Assembly (NCBI GenBank): GCA_024233545.1
Contig: JACKPL010000005.1
Span: forward strand, 1-64,000
Direction of reading: 5' to 3'
DNA: 64,000 bases
Origin: a bacterium
GTDB lineage: Bacteria > Auribacterota > Auribacteria > Auribacterales > Auribacteraceae
Shown here: positions 1 through 8,173 of the stretch, one piece after another
Layout: every line of letters begins with the position of its first letter
Position numbering within the stretch: the first letter of the stretch is position 1
Notes under the pieces: generated by a model
The model's input: only the letters and a program-made list of their open reading frames with translations
Told to the model about the DNA's origin: nothing
The model's database searches: none
Position numbers and translations under genes: made by a program

Positions 1-525
1 ATGGATACTTCCATGGGGTTGACTCCGCTTGAAGGATTAGTAATGGGCACTCGTAGCGGTGATATCGACCCATCGATCATCACGTTTGTTATGGCTCAGG
101 AAGACCTTGGATTGTACGAAGCAAATGCGATGCTGAATAAGCATAGCGGATTATTGGGTATCTCAGGCGTTTCAAACGATATGAAAGACCTGCTGGATGT
201 TGCGGATAGTAATGAACGCGCTCAATTGGCAATTGATGTGTTTTGCTATCGATTGAAGAAATATATTGCCGCGTATGCCGGTGTGCTTGGCGGCGTCGAT
301 GCGCTTGTGTTTACCGGAGGAATCGGAGAAAATGCGACAAAAATCCGTGAATTGAGTTGCGAAGGATTGTCCTTCATGAATATTGAATTGGATTCAAAGA
401 AAAATGCTTCGTCCAAACCTTGTACCGATTTGAGCACTGGAAAAGGGGTAAAGATTTTTTGTATTCCAACTAACGAAGAATTAGTTATTGCACGTGAAAC
501 TAAAAGAATAGTAGGAGATATATAA
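1..525 (+). CDS. ackA: Acetate kinase, C-terminal part (5' end outside window)
   Basis: Acetate kinase interconverts acetate and acetyl phosphate with ATP in the cytoplasm, and with Pta forms the acetate/acetyl-CoA pathway. The visible 174 residues begin at the hallmark [11 protein letters not shown] segment and continue with GTRSGDIDP, the family's substrate/nucleotide region. The late motif FTGGIGENA is also present, then a normal C-terminus ([10 protein letters not shown]). Family members are about 400 residues, so roughly 220 N-terminal residues lie upstream of the window; the ATG at base 1 is an internal methionine. The stop overlaps the pta start as TAATG, so the two genes are translationally coupled. 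Identification is firm; only the partial state limits it. Confidence 0.96.
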   Translation: MDTSMGLTPLEGLVMGTRSGDIDPSIITFVMAQEDLGLYEANAMLNKHSGLLGISGVSNDMKDLLDVADSNERAQLAIDVFCYRLKKYIAAYAGVLGGVDALVFTGGIGENATKIRELSCEGLSFMNIELDSKKNASSKPCTDLSTGKGVKIFCIPTNEELVIARETKRIVGDI

Positions 526-1520
526 TGAGCATTATCGATGAAATTCGCAGTAAAGCAAAACGCGTATATAAAACCATTGTTTTGCCTGAACCGCATGATC
601 CGCGCGTACTTGAAGCCGCCCAAATTCTCTGTGCTGAAAAGATAGCCAAAGTGATTTTAATCGGCGAATCGGCGGAAATAATAAAAAAAGCTACTGAATT
701 AGGGTTCAAAATTGATGGCGCCGAAATTCTTTCGGTTAACGATAAACGCTACAAAGCTTCTTTTGCTCAAAAATATTACGAGCTTCGCAAACATAAAGGG
801 GTAACACCGGAACAAGCAGGGCAAGACATGCAGATTCCCATGTATTTTGCCGCAATGTTGGTAAAAGAAGGAATTGCCGATGCATATGTTGCCGGTTCCA
901 TGGCAACCACTGCCGATACTTTACGCCCTGCGATGCAGATCATAAAAACAGCTCCGGGAATAAAAACCGTATCCAGCTATTTTCTTATGGTGGTACCGGA
1001 CAAAAAGTTCGGCGTTAACGGTTCAATCATTTTTGCCGATTGTGCTGTTGTTCCCGATCCTGATGCAGAACAACTGGCAGAAATTGCCGTATGTTCGGCG
1101 ATAAGCTGTAAAAAACTTCTTGGCGTTGAACCGCGTGTTGCAATGTTATCATTTTCTACTAAGGGAAGCGCTGAACATCCTTTAATTGATAAAGTCCGTG
1201 CCGCAACCGAATTGGTTAAGAAAAATTATCCTTCAATTATTGTAGACGGCGAAGTCCAATGCGATGCGGCAATTATTCCCGGCGTAGCACAGAAAAAAGC
1301 CCCCGGGTCTCCGCTTGAAGGCAAAGCAAATGTACTCGTATTTCCTGACCTTAATTCGGGCAATATTTGCTACAAAGCCGTTCAGCGGTTTGCCGGTGCG
1401 GAAGCCATCGGGCCGGTTGTACAGGGTTTAGCAAAGCCGGTGAATGATTTATCGCGCGGATGCAGTGTGGATGATATCGTTAGTACGGTATCAATCACTG
1501 CGTTGCTCTGCGGAGAATAG
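525..1520 (+). CDS. pta: Phosphate acetyltransferase
   Basis: Phosphotransacetylase converts acetyl-CoA plus phosphate to acetyl phosphate plus CoA, partnering AckA. The 331-residue length matches the short form, which has only the catalytic PTA_PTB domain and no N-terminal regulatory DRTGG domain. Family segments visible are [14 protein letters not shown] near the N-terminus, [19 protein letters not shown] around residue 125, and the C-terminal [20 protein letters not shown] with [17 protein letters not shown]. The ATG overlaps the ackA stop by one base. The next gene starts about 10 bases after its stop, so it is in the same run of genes. Phosphate butyryltransferase is a relative, but the ackA partner and these motifs favour Pta. 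Confidence 0.96.
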   Translation: MSIIDEIRSKAKRVYKTIVLPEPHDPRVLEAAQILCAEKIAKVILIGESAEIIKKATELGFKIDGAEILSVNDKRYKASFAQKYYELRKHKGVTPEQAGQDMQIPMYFAAMLVKEGIADAYVAGSMATTADTLRPAMQIIKTAPGIKTVSSYFLMVVPDKKFGVNGSIIFADCAVVPDPDAEQLAEIAVCSAISCKKLLGVEPRVAMLSFSTKGSAEHPLIDKVRAATELVKKNYPSIIVDGEVQCDAAIIPGVAQKKAPGSPLEGKANVLVFPDLNSGNICYKAVQRFAGAEAIGPVVQGLAKPVNDLSRGCSVDDIVSTVSITALLCGE

Positions 1521-1529
1521 TTTTTATTG

Positions 1530-2930
1530 ATGGATGCTGAAAAGAAATTCTTAAGTTCTGCCCAGGCGTTGGTGGAAGACTACAAAAAGCGTTGTGACGT
1601 AATTGAAATTCGGTTTGAGTCTTCATACCGTACATATATTCAGTTTCAAGGTAAAAAACTCAATGCGCTTACTGAAAAAAAGGAAGTTGGCGCAAATGTG
1701 CGAGTTTATTTCCGCGGAGGATGGGGGTTCGTTTCGTTCAATGATTTAGGGCGGCTGGAAGAATTTGTTGATGACGCGTATCGGCAGGCAGTCATTATCG
1801 CATCGCATCGAAAAGATTCATATGTCCCTATTCCGTCTCTTGAACCGGCGTGTTATGAATTGGCAGATGGTATCTTACATGATCCGAGAAGCATCTCTCT
1901 TCGTGAGAAATGTGCACAACTCGAGAATTACAACAATCGTGCCCTTGCATTCCATAATTCCATAACATCGTCCCGTTCAACATACTTTGACCATACGGCT
2001 GTCCGTGTTTTGATAACGTCTGATGGTGTATTTGCGCGAGTTGTTCAGGCTGATATCGGTGGAGCAGTGATTCCTATCGGTACAAGTGGTTCTGTTACTC
2101 AGCAGTATGCGGCAGGGTTTGGCGGTTCAAATGATTATCGGCAATTTCTCAATCTCGAAAAACAAATAGATGATACATGCCAAACCGTAGTGGATTTATT
2201 GAATGCACCCAAAATGCGTGCCGGAACGTATCCGGTGATTTGCGATCCGGTTATGGGCGGAGTTTTTGTTCATGAGGCTTTTGGACACCTTAGTGAATCT
2301 GATTCTCTAATCGAAAATAAAAAATTGCAGGAAATTATGCAGTTTGGGCGCACATTCGGTTCCGAAAAATTAAACGTATATGATTCAGGGCTGGTAAAGG
2401 GTGCGAGGGGATATCTTCCCGTTGATGACGAAGGAGTGCAGGCGACTAAGCAGTACCTCATTAAAAAAGGTAAATTATGCGGCAGGCTTCATACGCGCGA
2501 AACAGCCGCTCGGTTGGGTGAAAAACCTACTGGCAATGCTCGGGCGATGTCGTACCAATTTCCACCCATTTGTCGTATGAGAGATACAGTAATTCAATCA
2601 GGAAATGATACATTCGATGATGTCATCAAAGATATCGATTACGGCCTTTATGCTGTTGGAAGCAAAGGCGGGCAAACAAACGGTGAAATGTTCACGTTTA
2701 CTGCATCGAAAGGATATATGATTCGCAATGGGCAGATTGCCGAACTTGTTCGCGATGTGACATTAACCGGCAACGTATTTACTACGCTTGCCAATATCGA
2801 TGCAGTGTGCGATGACCAGCAGATACATGATACCGGCGGCGGATGCGGCAAAGGCGAGCAGTTCCCATTGCCGGTAAGCCATGAATCACCTCATATTCGA
2901 ATTAAAAACGCAACAGTTGGCGGTGAATAG
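1530..2930 (+). CDS. tldD: TldD family metalloprotease subunit
   Basis: TldD is the catalytic subunit of the TldD/TldE (PmbA) zinc metalloprotease, known for degrading unfolded peptides and processing modified peptides such as microcin B17. About 466 residues. The zinc-binding HExxxH motif is visible as HEAFGHLSESD near residue 248, and the C-terminal GKGEQFPLPVSHESP region resembles the family's metal-ligand region. A TTG lies directly before the ATG at 1530; I chose the ATG. The spacing to the weak upstream ggag is long for either codon. The partner tldE follows after one base, as expected for the heterodimer. The physiological substrate here cannot be told from sequence. Confidence 0.92.
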   Translation: MDAEKKFLSSAQALVEDYKKRCDVIEIRFESSYRTYIQFQGKKLNALTEKKEVGANVRVYFRGGWGFVSFNDLGRLEEFVDDAYRQAVIIASHRKDSYVPIPSLEPACYELADGILHDPRSISLREKCAQLENYNNRALAFHNSITSSRSTYFDHTAVRVLITSDGVFARVVQADIGGAVIPIGTSGSVTQQYAAGFGGSNDYRQFLNLEKQIDDTCQTVVDLLNAPKMRAGTYPVICDPVMGGVFVHEAFGHLSESDSLIENKKLQEIMQFGRTFGSEKLNVYDSGLVKGARGYLPVDDEGVQATKQYLIKKGKLCGRLHTRETAARLGEKPTGNARAMSYQFPPICRMRDTVIQSGNDTFDDVIKDIDYGLYAVGSKGGQTNGEMFTFTASKGYMIRNGQIAELVRDVTLTGNVFTTLANIDAVCDDQQIHDTGGGCGKGEQFPLPVSHESPHIRIKNATVGGE

Positions 2931-2931
2931 C

Positions 2932-4248
2932 ATGAATCGTTTCCCATGGGAGTGCTATACTTTTTTATCAGAATCCACGATTGTGGGGTTTAAAAATGCA
3001 CAGGTAGATTCCGTTGACCGCCGTCAAGTGAGCGCTTCCGCAACACGGGTAAAAAAAGATAACCGCATCGGTTTTTTTGTTCAGTCCGGCGATACAGGAA
3101 ATACTCTTGATGAGACGCTTCCAAAAGCGCTAGAACTTGCGGAAAACGGGGCGGAATACTGCGCTGAGTTTGCTGTCCCGGCACACTGCAGTTCGGTATC
3201 GGTCTATGACAATTCAATAAAAAACATGAGTGTAGAACATCTCATGCAAATAGCGGAAAGAAGTTTCGAACCGATAAAAACAGCGTGTTCCGATGCCCTT
3301 ATCGATGCGGCGGTTTGCAAAACTGTTGAGGATGTGAGCATCCGTAACAGTAATGGGTTGGAGATCAATTACCTCCGGTCGGTGTTCAATTTTTTTGTGG
3401 GTATTGAAATTATTGAAGGTACTTCTTTTTTTTATCTCGGCGACTCCCTTTCGAGGACAAGTTTTCTTGAATCCGATTTTGAGCGCGTCATTCAGCGTAT
3501 CACTCATAAATTATCGTTAGCACGTACAGAAACGGTTTTGCCTACGGGAAAGTATCCGGTCATTTTTACACCCCGTGCCGCGCTGTCTATTTTGTTTATT
3601 ATTCAAAACGCGCTCAACGGGCATACATTCTATCGGGGAACGTCGCCTTTAAGAGGCAAAATCGGACAATCTATTTGCGATGAAAAAATATCAATCAGCG
3701 ATGACCCAACGCGCATTGAAAGCCCTTTTTCTGCTCTGTGTGATGATGAGGGCGTCCCTTCGCAAAATAAAGTTCTTATAAGAAAAGGCGTTTTGGAATC
3801 CATTTTAACCGATTTGGAAAGCGCCGCCCGTTTGAATATGCATCCTTCGGGAAATGCTATCCGGTCGAAAGGTTTTTTCTATCCGGCGAAGGATTATGCG
3901 TCATTGCCGGCTCCTGCGCCGACAAATTGGCGTGTTGCTTCCGGAAACACAGGGTATGCCGATTTGATAGCAGGCATCAAAAACGGCGTATTGATCGATC
4001 AGGTACTCGGATTGCATACAGGAAATCTCCTGAATGGTGATTTTTCGGTAAATATTTCTTCGGGGTATCATATAAAGAACGGCAAAATATCAGGGCGAAT
4101 AAAAGATGCGCTTATTGCCGCAAATGTGTATACTATGCTTGCTGAACGGCTGGTAGAATGTTCGCGAGAAACAGAAGAAATTGATGTTTCAGGCATACAT
4201 TCTGTGCCGTATCTCATGTTTAAAGATATGAGTATTGCGTGCGGCTAA
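2932..4248 (+). CDS. tldE: TldE/PmbA family subunit
   Basis: This is the partner of TldD in the cytoplasmic heterodimeric protease. About 438 residues from the ATG at 2932. An upstream in-frame ATG at 2881 would overlap tldD by 50 bases and add 17 atypical residues, so I prefer 2932, one base after the tldD stop. Family features are the central AALSILFIIQNALNG region and the C-terminal GLHTGNLLNGDFSVNISSGY segment. It lacks the HExxxH motif carried by TldD, as usual for TldE. It sits between tldD and glyS in one compact run, so co-expression is likely. Confidence 0.9.
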   Translation: MNRFPWECYTFLSESTIVGFKNAQVDSVDRRQVSASATRVKKDNRIGFFVQSGDTGNTLDETLPKALELAENGAEYCAEFAVPAHCSSVSVYDNSIKNMSVEHLMQIAERSFEPIKTACSDALIDAAVCKTVEDVSIRNSNGLEINYLRSVFNFFVGIEIIEGTSFFYLGDSLSRTSFLESDFERVIQRITHKLSLARTETVLPTGKYPVIFTPRAALSILFIIQNALNGHTFYRGTSPLRGKIGQSICDEKISISDDPTRIESPFSALCDDEGVPSQNKVLIRKGVLESILTDLESAARLNMHPSGNAIRSKGFFYPAKDYASLPAPAPTNWRVASGNTGYADLIAGIKNGVLIDQVLGLHTGNLLNGDFSVNISSGYHIKNGKISGRIKDALIAANVYTMLAERLVECSRETEEIDVSGIHSVPYLMFKDMSIACG

Positions 4249-4274
4249 CTTCAAAGGTGAAAGGTTTTCTGAGT

Positions 4275-5576
4275 ATGGATATGGAAACATTGGTTTCACT
4301 CTGCAAACGACGCGGTTTCATTTTTCAAAGCAGTGAAATTTACGGTGGCATGAGCGGTTGTTGGGATTATGGCCCGATAGGTGTTGAAATGAAACGCAAT
4401 ATCAAAGATTTATGGTGGAAAGATGTCGTTCAGATGCATGATAATGTGGTGGGTATGGATGGAAGCATCATCATGAATCCGCGTATTTGGGAAGCGTCGG
4501 GGCATGTGGCGAATTTCAAAGACCCTATGGTTGACTGTAAAAAATGTAAACGGCGGTTCAGGGCAGACCATTTGGATGACGATTGTTGTCCGGAGTGTGG
4601 AGGCGAACTCACCGATCCCCGCGATTTTAACCTGATGTTTAAAACATATGTCGGTGCAGTGGAAGATGATGCATCCGTTGCATATTTGCGTCCTGAAACG
4701 GCTCAGGCAATTTTTGCTCAGTTCTTGACTGTGCAGAACGTATCTCGTCAAAGAATCCCCTTTGGCATTGCTCAGATGGGGAAAAGTTTCCGTAATGAAG
4801 TAACTCCGCGCAATTTTATTTTCCGGTCGCGAGAATTTGAACAGATGGAATTAGAGTTTTTTGTCGAAGAAGGCACAGACGAAGAATGGAATGAATATTG
4901 GGTAAGCCGTCGTATAGCATGGTACCATGCTATGGGCATAAAACCCAAACGCCTTCGTGTCAGGCCGCATGAAAAAGACGAACTTGCTCATTACGCCAAA
5001 TCATGTGTCGATATCGAATACGAATTTCCCTTCGGTTGGCAAGAACTTGAAGGGATTGCAAATAGAAGCGATTTTGATTTGCGCCAGCATCAGGAATTTA
5101 GCGGAAAGAAACTGGTTTATCGCGATGAACTGTCTCAGAAAGAGTTTATTCCGTGGGTTATTGAAACATCCGCAGGTGTTGACCGTATCCTGTTGACTCT
5201 TTTAGCAGATGCGTATGCCGAAGAAGAAGTTCAAGGCGAAAAAAGGGTTGTTTTGCGGTTTACTCCTCAGGTGGCGCCTATTAAAGCGGCAATATTTCCG
5301 TTGTCGAAAAAACCTGCTCTCCAAGACCTTGCACAGAAAGTTGAAAAAAGCCTTCGTGAACATACCACTACTTTTTATGATGAGATTGGAAGTATTGGAA
5401 AGCGCTATCGCCGCCAAGATGAAATCGGCACTCCTTTTTGTATTACCATCGATTTCGAAAGTCTTGAAGATAACGCAGGGACGGTGCGGTTCAGAGATTC
5501 TATGAGGCAGGAACGTATTTCTCTTGATAATATGGTCGGTTATATTGCCGAACAAGTGAAGAATGCTACAACCTAG
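4275..5576 (+). CDS. glyS: Glycyl-tRNA synthetase, dimeric (alpha2) type
   Basis: A class II synthetase that charges tRNA-Gly. About 433 residues, matching the single-chain alpha2 type found in archaea, Gram-positives and several candidate phyla, not the two-subunit GlyQ/GlyS form. Visible are the N-terminal CKRRGFIFQSSEIYGG, an insert with CKKC and CCPEC pairs that probably bind zinc, and the glycine-recognition RPETAQAIFAQF. Motif 2 is seen in SFRNEVTPRNFIFRSREFEQME, and a C-terminal anticodon-binding domain follows. The ATG at 4275 has an AAAGG about 11 bases upstream; an earlier GTG at 4239 overlaps tldE and looks spurious. The TAG stop shares a CTAG with the stop of the convergent gene. 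Confidence 0.95.
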   Translation: MDMETLVSLCKRRGFIFQSSEIYGGMSGCWDYGPIGVEMKRNIKDLWWKDVVQMHDNVVGMDGSIIMNPRIWEASGHVANFKDPMVDCKKCKRRFRADHLDDDCCPECGGELTDPRDFNLMFKTYVGAVEDDASVAYLRPETAQAIFAQFLTVQNVSRQRIPFGIAQMGKSFRNEVTPRNFIFRSREFEQMELEFFVEEGTDEEWNEYWVSRRIAWYHAMGIKPKRLRVRPHEKDELAHYAKSCVDIEYEFPFGWQELEGIANRSDFDLRQHQEFSGKKLVYRDELSQKEFIPWVIETSAGVDRILLTLLADAYAEEEVQGEKRVVLRFTPQVAPIKAAIFPLSKKPALQDLAQKVEKSLREHTTTFYDEIGSIGKRYRRQDEIGTPFCITIDFESLEDNAGTVRFRDSMRQERISLDNMVGYIAEQVKNATT

Positions 5577-6856
5577 TTTTCTGCGTTAAACTTCAAATAG
5601 AGTAACCGCAGTTCTTTTGAGGAAGGGTTGCTTTGGATTCCTTGTTTTATAACAGCCTCAAAAGCTGAGCGGTTACCGCTTTTTACGGCGTAGGAATAGA
5701 ATTGTTTATAACCTTCTATCCAAGAGTGATTTTTATTTATTCCGCTGGAGAGCGTTTCCAGTGCTTTTGCCGAATCGTTCTGCTTCATATAGTATGATGC
5801 CAAGGCACTGTATGCCGGCGTAAAGTGAGGGTCGCTTTCAATGGCTTTTGTGTACGAGGACAATTCCATCTCTTTTTTATTCAGCTCTTTATAGATAATA
5901 GCGTTGTTGAAATGCGCTATGGCACAATAGGGGTCGCGCTTTAGAATTTCTGCATTGACTGACAGTGCATTGCCAAAACGTTTTTCATCGATATAGATTA
6001 CCGCGAGGTTCATATATGGGGCAAGATATGCTTCATTGAGGGCAATAGCTCGCCTGTATGCTTTTTCTGCTTTGTTCAACCGATTGGTGTCTTGAAATAT
6101 TTTCCCTAAAGAATACAGCACTACTGGGCTGTTGGGCGTTGTTTTATATGTTGCTTTCCATAATGAAAAATCAGTTTTCCAATCCGCAGTCCTGTCTATT
6201 GAGAGTACTATCAATAACGAAAAGAGTGCAAGGCATCCTATGCGTGGTATGCGATGAGTTTTTTCAGGAACGTTCCGGTAGATACAAAAAACATAGGCGA
6301 AATATCCGGCGCATATAAAAGATAATCCGAGTGATGGTATGTAGATATACCGTTCTGCAAAGGGAAATTTCAACGGAATAATTCCAGAGACCGGCAGTAA
6401 CCCTAACATAAACCAGCCTAATCCCAAAGAATATATATATTTTTTTCTCATAGTATATAAGCATAGCATACAAAGTGAAATGCTTATGACGATACAGAAA
6501 AGAAGAGCCGAAAAAGAATGGGGAAAAGTTTCTTTTAAAGGATGAATAATCGATAAATATACTGGTAAAAAGTACGTTTTAATATAATCAGGAAAATATG
6601 TAAAAAGACCAAACCACTGGGAAAATGAATTGAACTTGTTGAGGTCAGAGGCAGAGAGGTTAGCAAGAACGGTGAAACGTATCAGGGTAAATATGAGTGT
6701 CAAAACAATCAATTCGACCGCAATGCAATATAAAACAGAAGTTTTAGGACGGATCGGAGTGAAAAAAGTATCGGAAGAATAAAAAGGGGTAAAAATAATG
6801 CTGTTTCTTTTGATAATAAAGCACAGAGAAACATTATACATGCTAAACCGTTCCAT
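5573..6856 (-). CDS. TMTC-like membrane/TPR protein, C-terminal fragment
   Basis: This is the C-terminal part of a protein resembling TMTC-type (DUF1736) transmembrane and tetratricopeptide proteins, a family linked to O-mannosylation in animals and poorly understood in bacteria. It has several hydrophobic segments, then LKFPFAERYIYIPSLG, which resembles the family's ERYLYLPS motif, then about four TPR repeats to the end. The true coding part probably begins near 6790: before that the first residues in this frame do not fit, and the upstream frame (6709-7332) supplies the matching N-terminus. The two frames differ by one missing base in a CCCCTTTTT tract (coding sense). Either the gene is broken or the sequence has an indel error. 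Confidence 0.75.
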   Translation of the reverse strand: MERFSMYNVSLCFIIKRNSIIFTPFYSSDTFFTPIRPKTSVLYCIAVELIVLTLIFTLIRFTVLANLSASDLNKFNSFSQWFGLFTYFPDYIKTYFLPVYLSIIHPLKETFPHSFSALLFCIVISISLCMLCLYTMRKKYIYSLGLGWFMLGLLPVSGIIPLKFPFAERYIYIPSLGLSFICAGYFAYVFCIYRNVPEKTHRIPRIGCLALFSLLIVLSIDRTADWKTDFSLWKATYKTTPNSPVVLYSLGKIFQDTNRLNKAEKAYRRAIALNEAYLAPYMNLAVIYIDEKRFGNALSVNAEILKRDPYCAIAHFNNAIIYKELNKKEMELSSYTKAIESDPHFTPAYSALASYYMKQNDSAKALETLSSGINKNHSWIEGYKQFYSYAVKSGNRSAFEAVIKQGIQSNPSSKELRLLYLKFNAEN

Positions 6857-7332
6857 CCTAAATTCTGCAAAGTATCAGATGAGGAAAGAACCTTCAAAAT
6901 CGAAATCAATGTTCCAAGAAGAAAAAAACAACAAAGCATATCTTCTGCAAAAGAAACAGATACAACGGTTTCTGATAAAGCGGGATGCACCGCATGAAGT
7001 AATCCCGTGAAGAGCGCAATATGCCGGGAAGCAAGTTTGGCGGTCAAAGCCATGGTCATTATCGAGCACAAAATATGCAATATCAGGTTAATTACATGGT
7101 ATCCGATAGGGTTCTGTTCAAAGATAGAGAATTCGATAAAATTAAGCAGAGTGATTAAAGGGCGGTAGCTTGCTTCATGGGAAATCTCAAAATAGCGGGG
7201 AGTAAATAAATATTTCAATAAAACAGGGTTCTTTAAAGAAGGATTTTCAAGTATGGAATAATGGTCGTCGAACGTAAAATCGTTATACAGAGAAAGTCCG
7301 TATGCCAACAGCGCTCCTCCGGCAATCAGCAA
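6709..7332 (-). CDS. TMTC-like membrane protein, N-terminal fragment
   Basis: This is the N-terminal half of the split protein described for 5573-6856. The opening LLAYGLSLYNDFTFDDH resembles the family's YxNSLxNxFVFDDH segment, with acidic residues in the first loop as in GT-C glycosyltransferases. Further motifs are SYRPLITLLNF and the hydrophobic stretch ending LLSKETALFLPLF. After that point the frame drifts into unrelated sequence and stops. Adding one T to the T5 run at about 6781-6785 joins it to the downstream frame as LPLF-YSSDTFF. The only start available is a TTG at 7332. In-frame upstream codons continue to an ATG at 7368 but are separated by a TAA at 7348-7350, possibly a second lesion. 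Confidence 0.7.
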   Translation of the reverse strand: MLIAGGALLAYGLSLYNDFTFDDHYSILENPSLKNPVLLKYLFTPRYFEISHEASYRPLITLLNFIEFSIFEQNPIGYHVINLILHILCSIMTMALTAKLASRHIALFTGLLHAVHPALSETVVSVSFAEDMLCCFFLLGTLISILKVLSSSDTLQNLGWNGLACIMFLCALLSKETALFLPLFILPILFSLRSVLKLLFYIALRSN

Positions 7333-7503
7333 ATAGGGAATGAGTTTTTAAAAGTGCTGGCAGTGCATTTCATAAGATATTCGTAAGTAAAATCCTGATC
7401 TTTTGTTTAGTATAATAATAATGGTTTTGTTAGTATGGCACGGAATCTCTTTTAAACTATGAAAATGTCGTTTGTTTTATATATGAATTGCATGAGCTGT
7501 CGA

Positions 7504-7532
7504 TTGACTGAAACGATCAAATAGTGTATCAT
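7504..7532 (+). promoter_or_regulatory. Sigma70-like promoter for giant protein 1
   Basis: TTGACT at 7504-7509 and TATCAT at 7527-7532 are separated by exactly 17 bases. The pair lies about 60 bases before the ATG at 7595, which has a TGAGG ribosome-binding site 8 bases upstream. The rest of the 7333-7594 gap shows no gene. Assignment is by consensus match only. Confidence 0.6.
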
Positions 7533-7594
7533 TTATATACGAAGGAATAATAAAAGATACTCAAAAATTATCACTTTCTTTGAGGTACTTCCGA

Positions 7595-7927
7595 ATGTTT
7601 CGATACAAAACTTTTCTTCTTTTGGTTTGTGCGCCGTTTGTTTTTATTAGTCGTCCTCTCAAAGCAGTAGAATTTAAAGTCCCTGAAAAATATGGTATTG
7701 TTAAGGAATCATTTGAATCCGATTCTGAATATAATGTCTATTTTATACAGGATGCCCACTGTAACGAAGAAGCACAAATCAATATATATAACCTCCTGAA
7801 TTATCTGGTTTCCACCCAGCACATAGATTTGATAACCATGGAAGGTGCGGCAGGTGTAATTGATCCGGTAGATTTGCGGTCGTTCCCCTATGATGATGCA
7901 AAGCAGATTGTATCTAATTATTTCTAA
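7595..7927 (+). CDS. Giant protein 1, N-terminal fragment with signal peptide
   Basis: This is the natural start of the giant gene that continues at 8174. The ATG at 7595 is preceded by TGAGG; a TTG at 7580 is in frame but less likely. A signal peptide is evident (basic FRYK, hydrophobic TFLLLVCAPFVFI, then RPLKA before VEF). Then come YFIQDAHCNEEAQ and MEGAAG, which match HIQDAHCNYDAQ and VEGAEG of giant protein 2. The frame stops at 7925-7927, but similarity to giant 2 continues in other frames: NGVEYYAV after about 7926, then QFRKDLMRIK after about 8071, then the 8174 frame. Each step is +1, three steps in total, restoring the original frame. The region is therefore interrupted, not a separate short gene. 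Confidence 0.7.
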   Translation: MFRYKTFLLLVCAPFVFISRPLKAVEFKVPEKYGIVKESFESDSEYNVYFIQDAHCNEEAQINIYNLLNYLVSTQHIDLITMEGAAGVIDPVDLRSFPYDDAKQIVSNYF

Positions 7928-8173
7928 AAACGGAAGGATAAATGGCGTTGAATACTATGCTGTCAATCAACCTAACCCAGTATTGGTTGCCGGGGTTGAG
8001 ACGCCGGAGTTGTACCAACAAAATTATAGTTATTTCAAGACGTTTTTCCGAAACCCCGAGCAGGATTTTTAGTCAATTTCGCAAAGACCTGATGAGAATA
8101 AAACAAGCGGTTTATAACCCTGCACAACTTCAACTCGAGAAGCTAGAAGCTTCTTTCCGAAAATCAGATTGCG

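Noticed and set aside
2881..2931. N-terminal extension of tldE overlapping tldD
   Set aside because: The extra 17 residues do not fit the family; an ATG directly after the tldD stop gives a normal start.
6798..7010. Plus-strand frame within the TMTC-like region
   Set aside because: Shadow frame of the minus-strand gene, with low-complexity Lys/Asn content and no start context.
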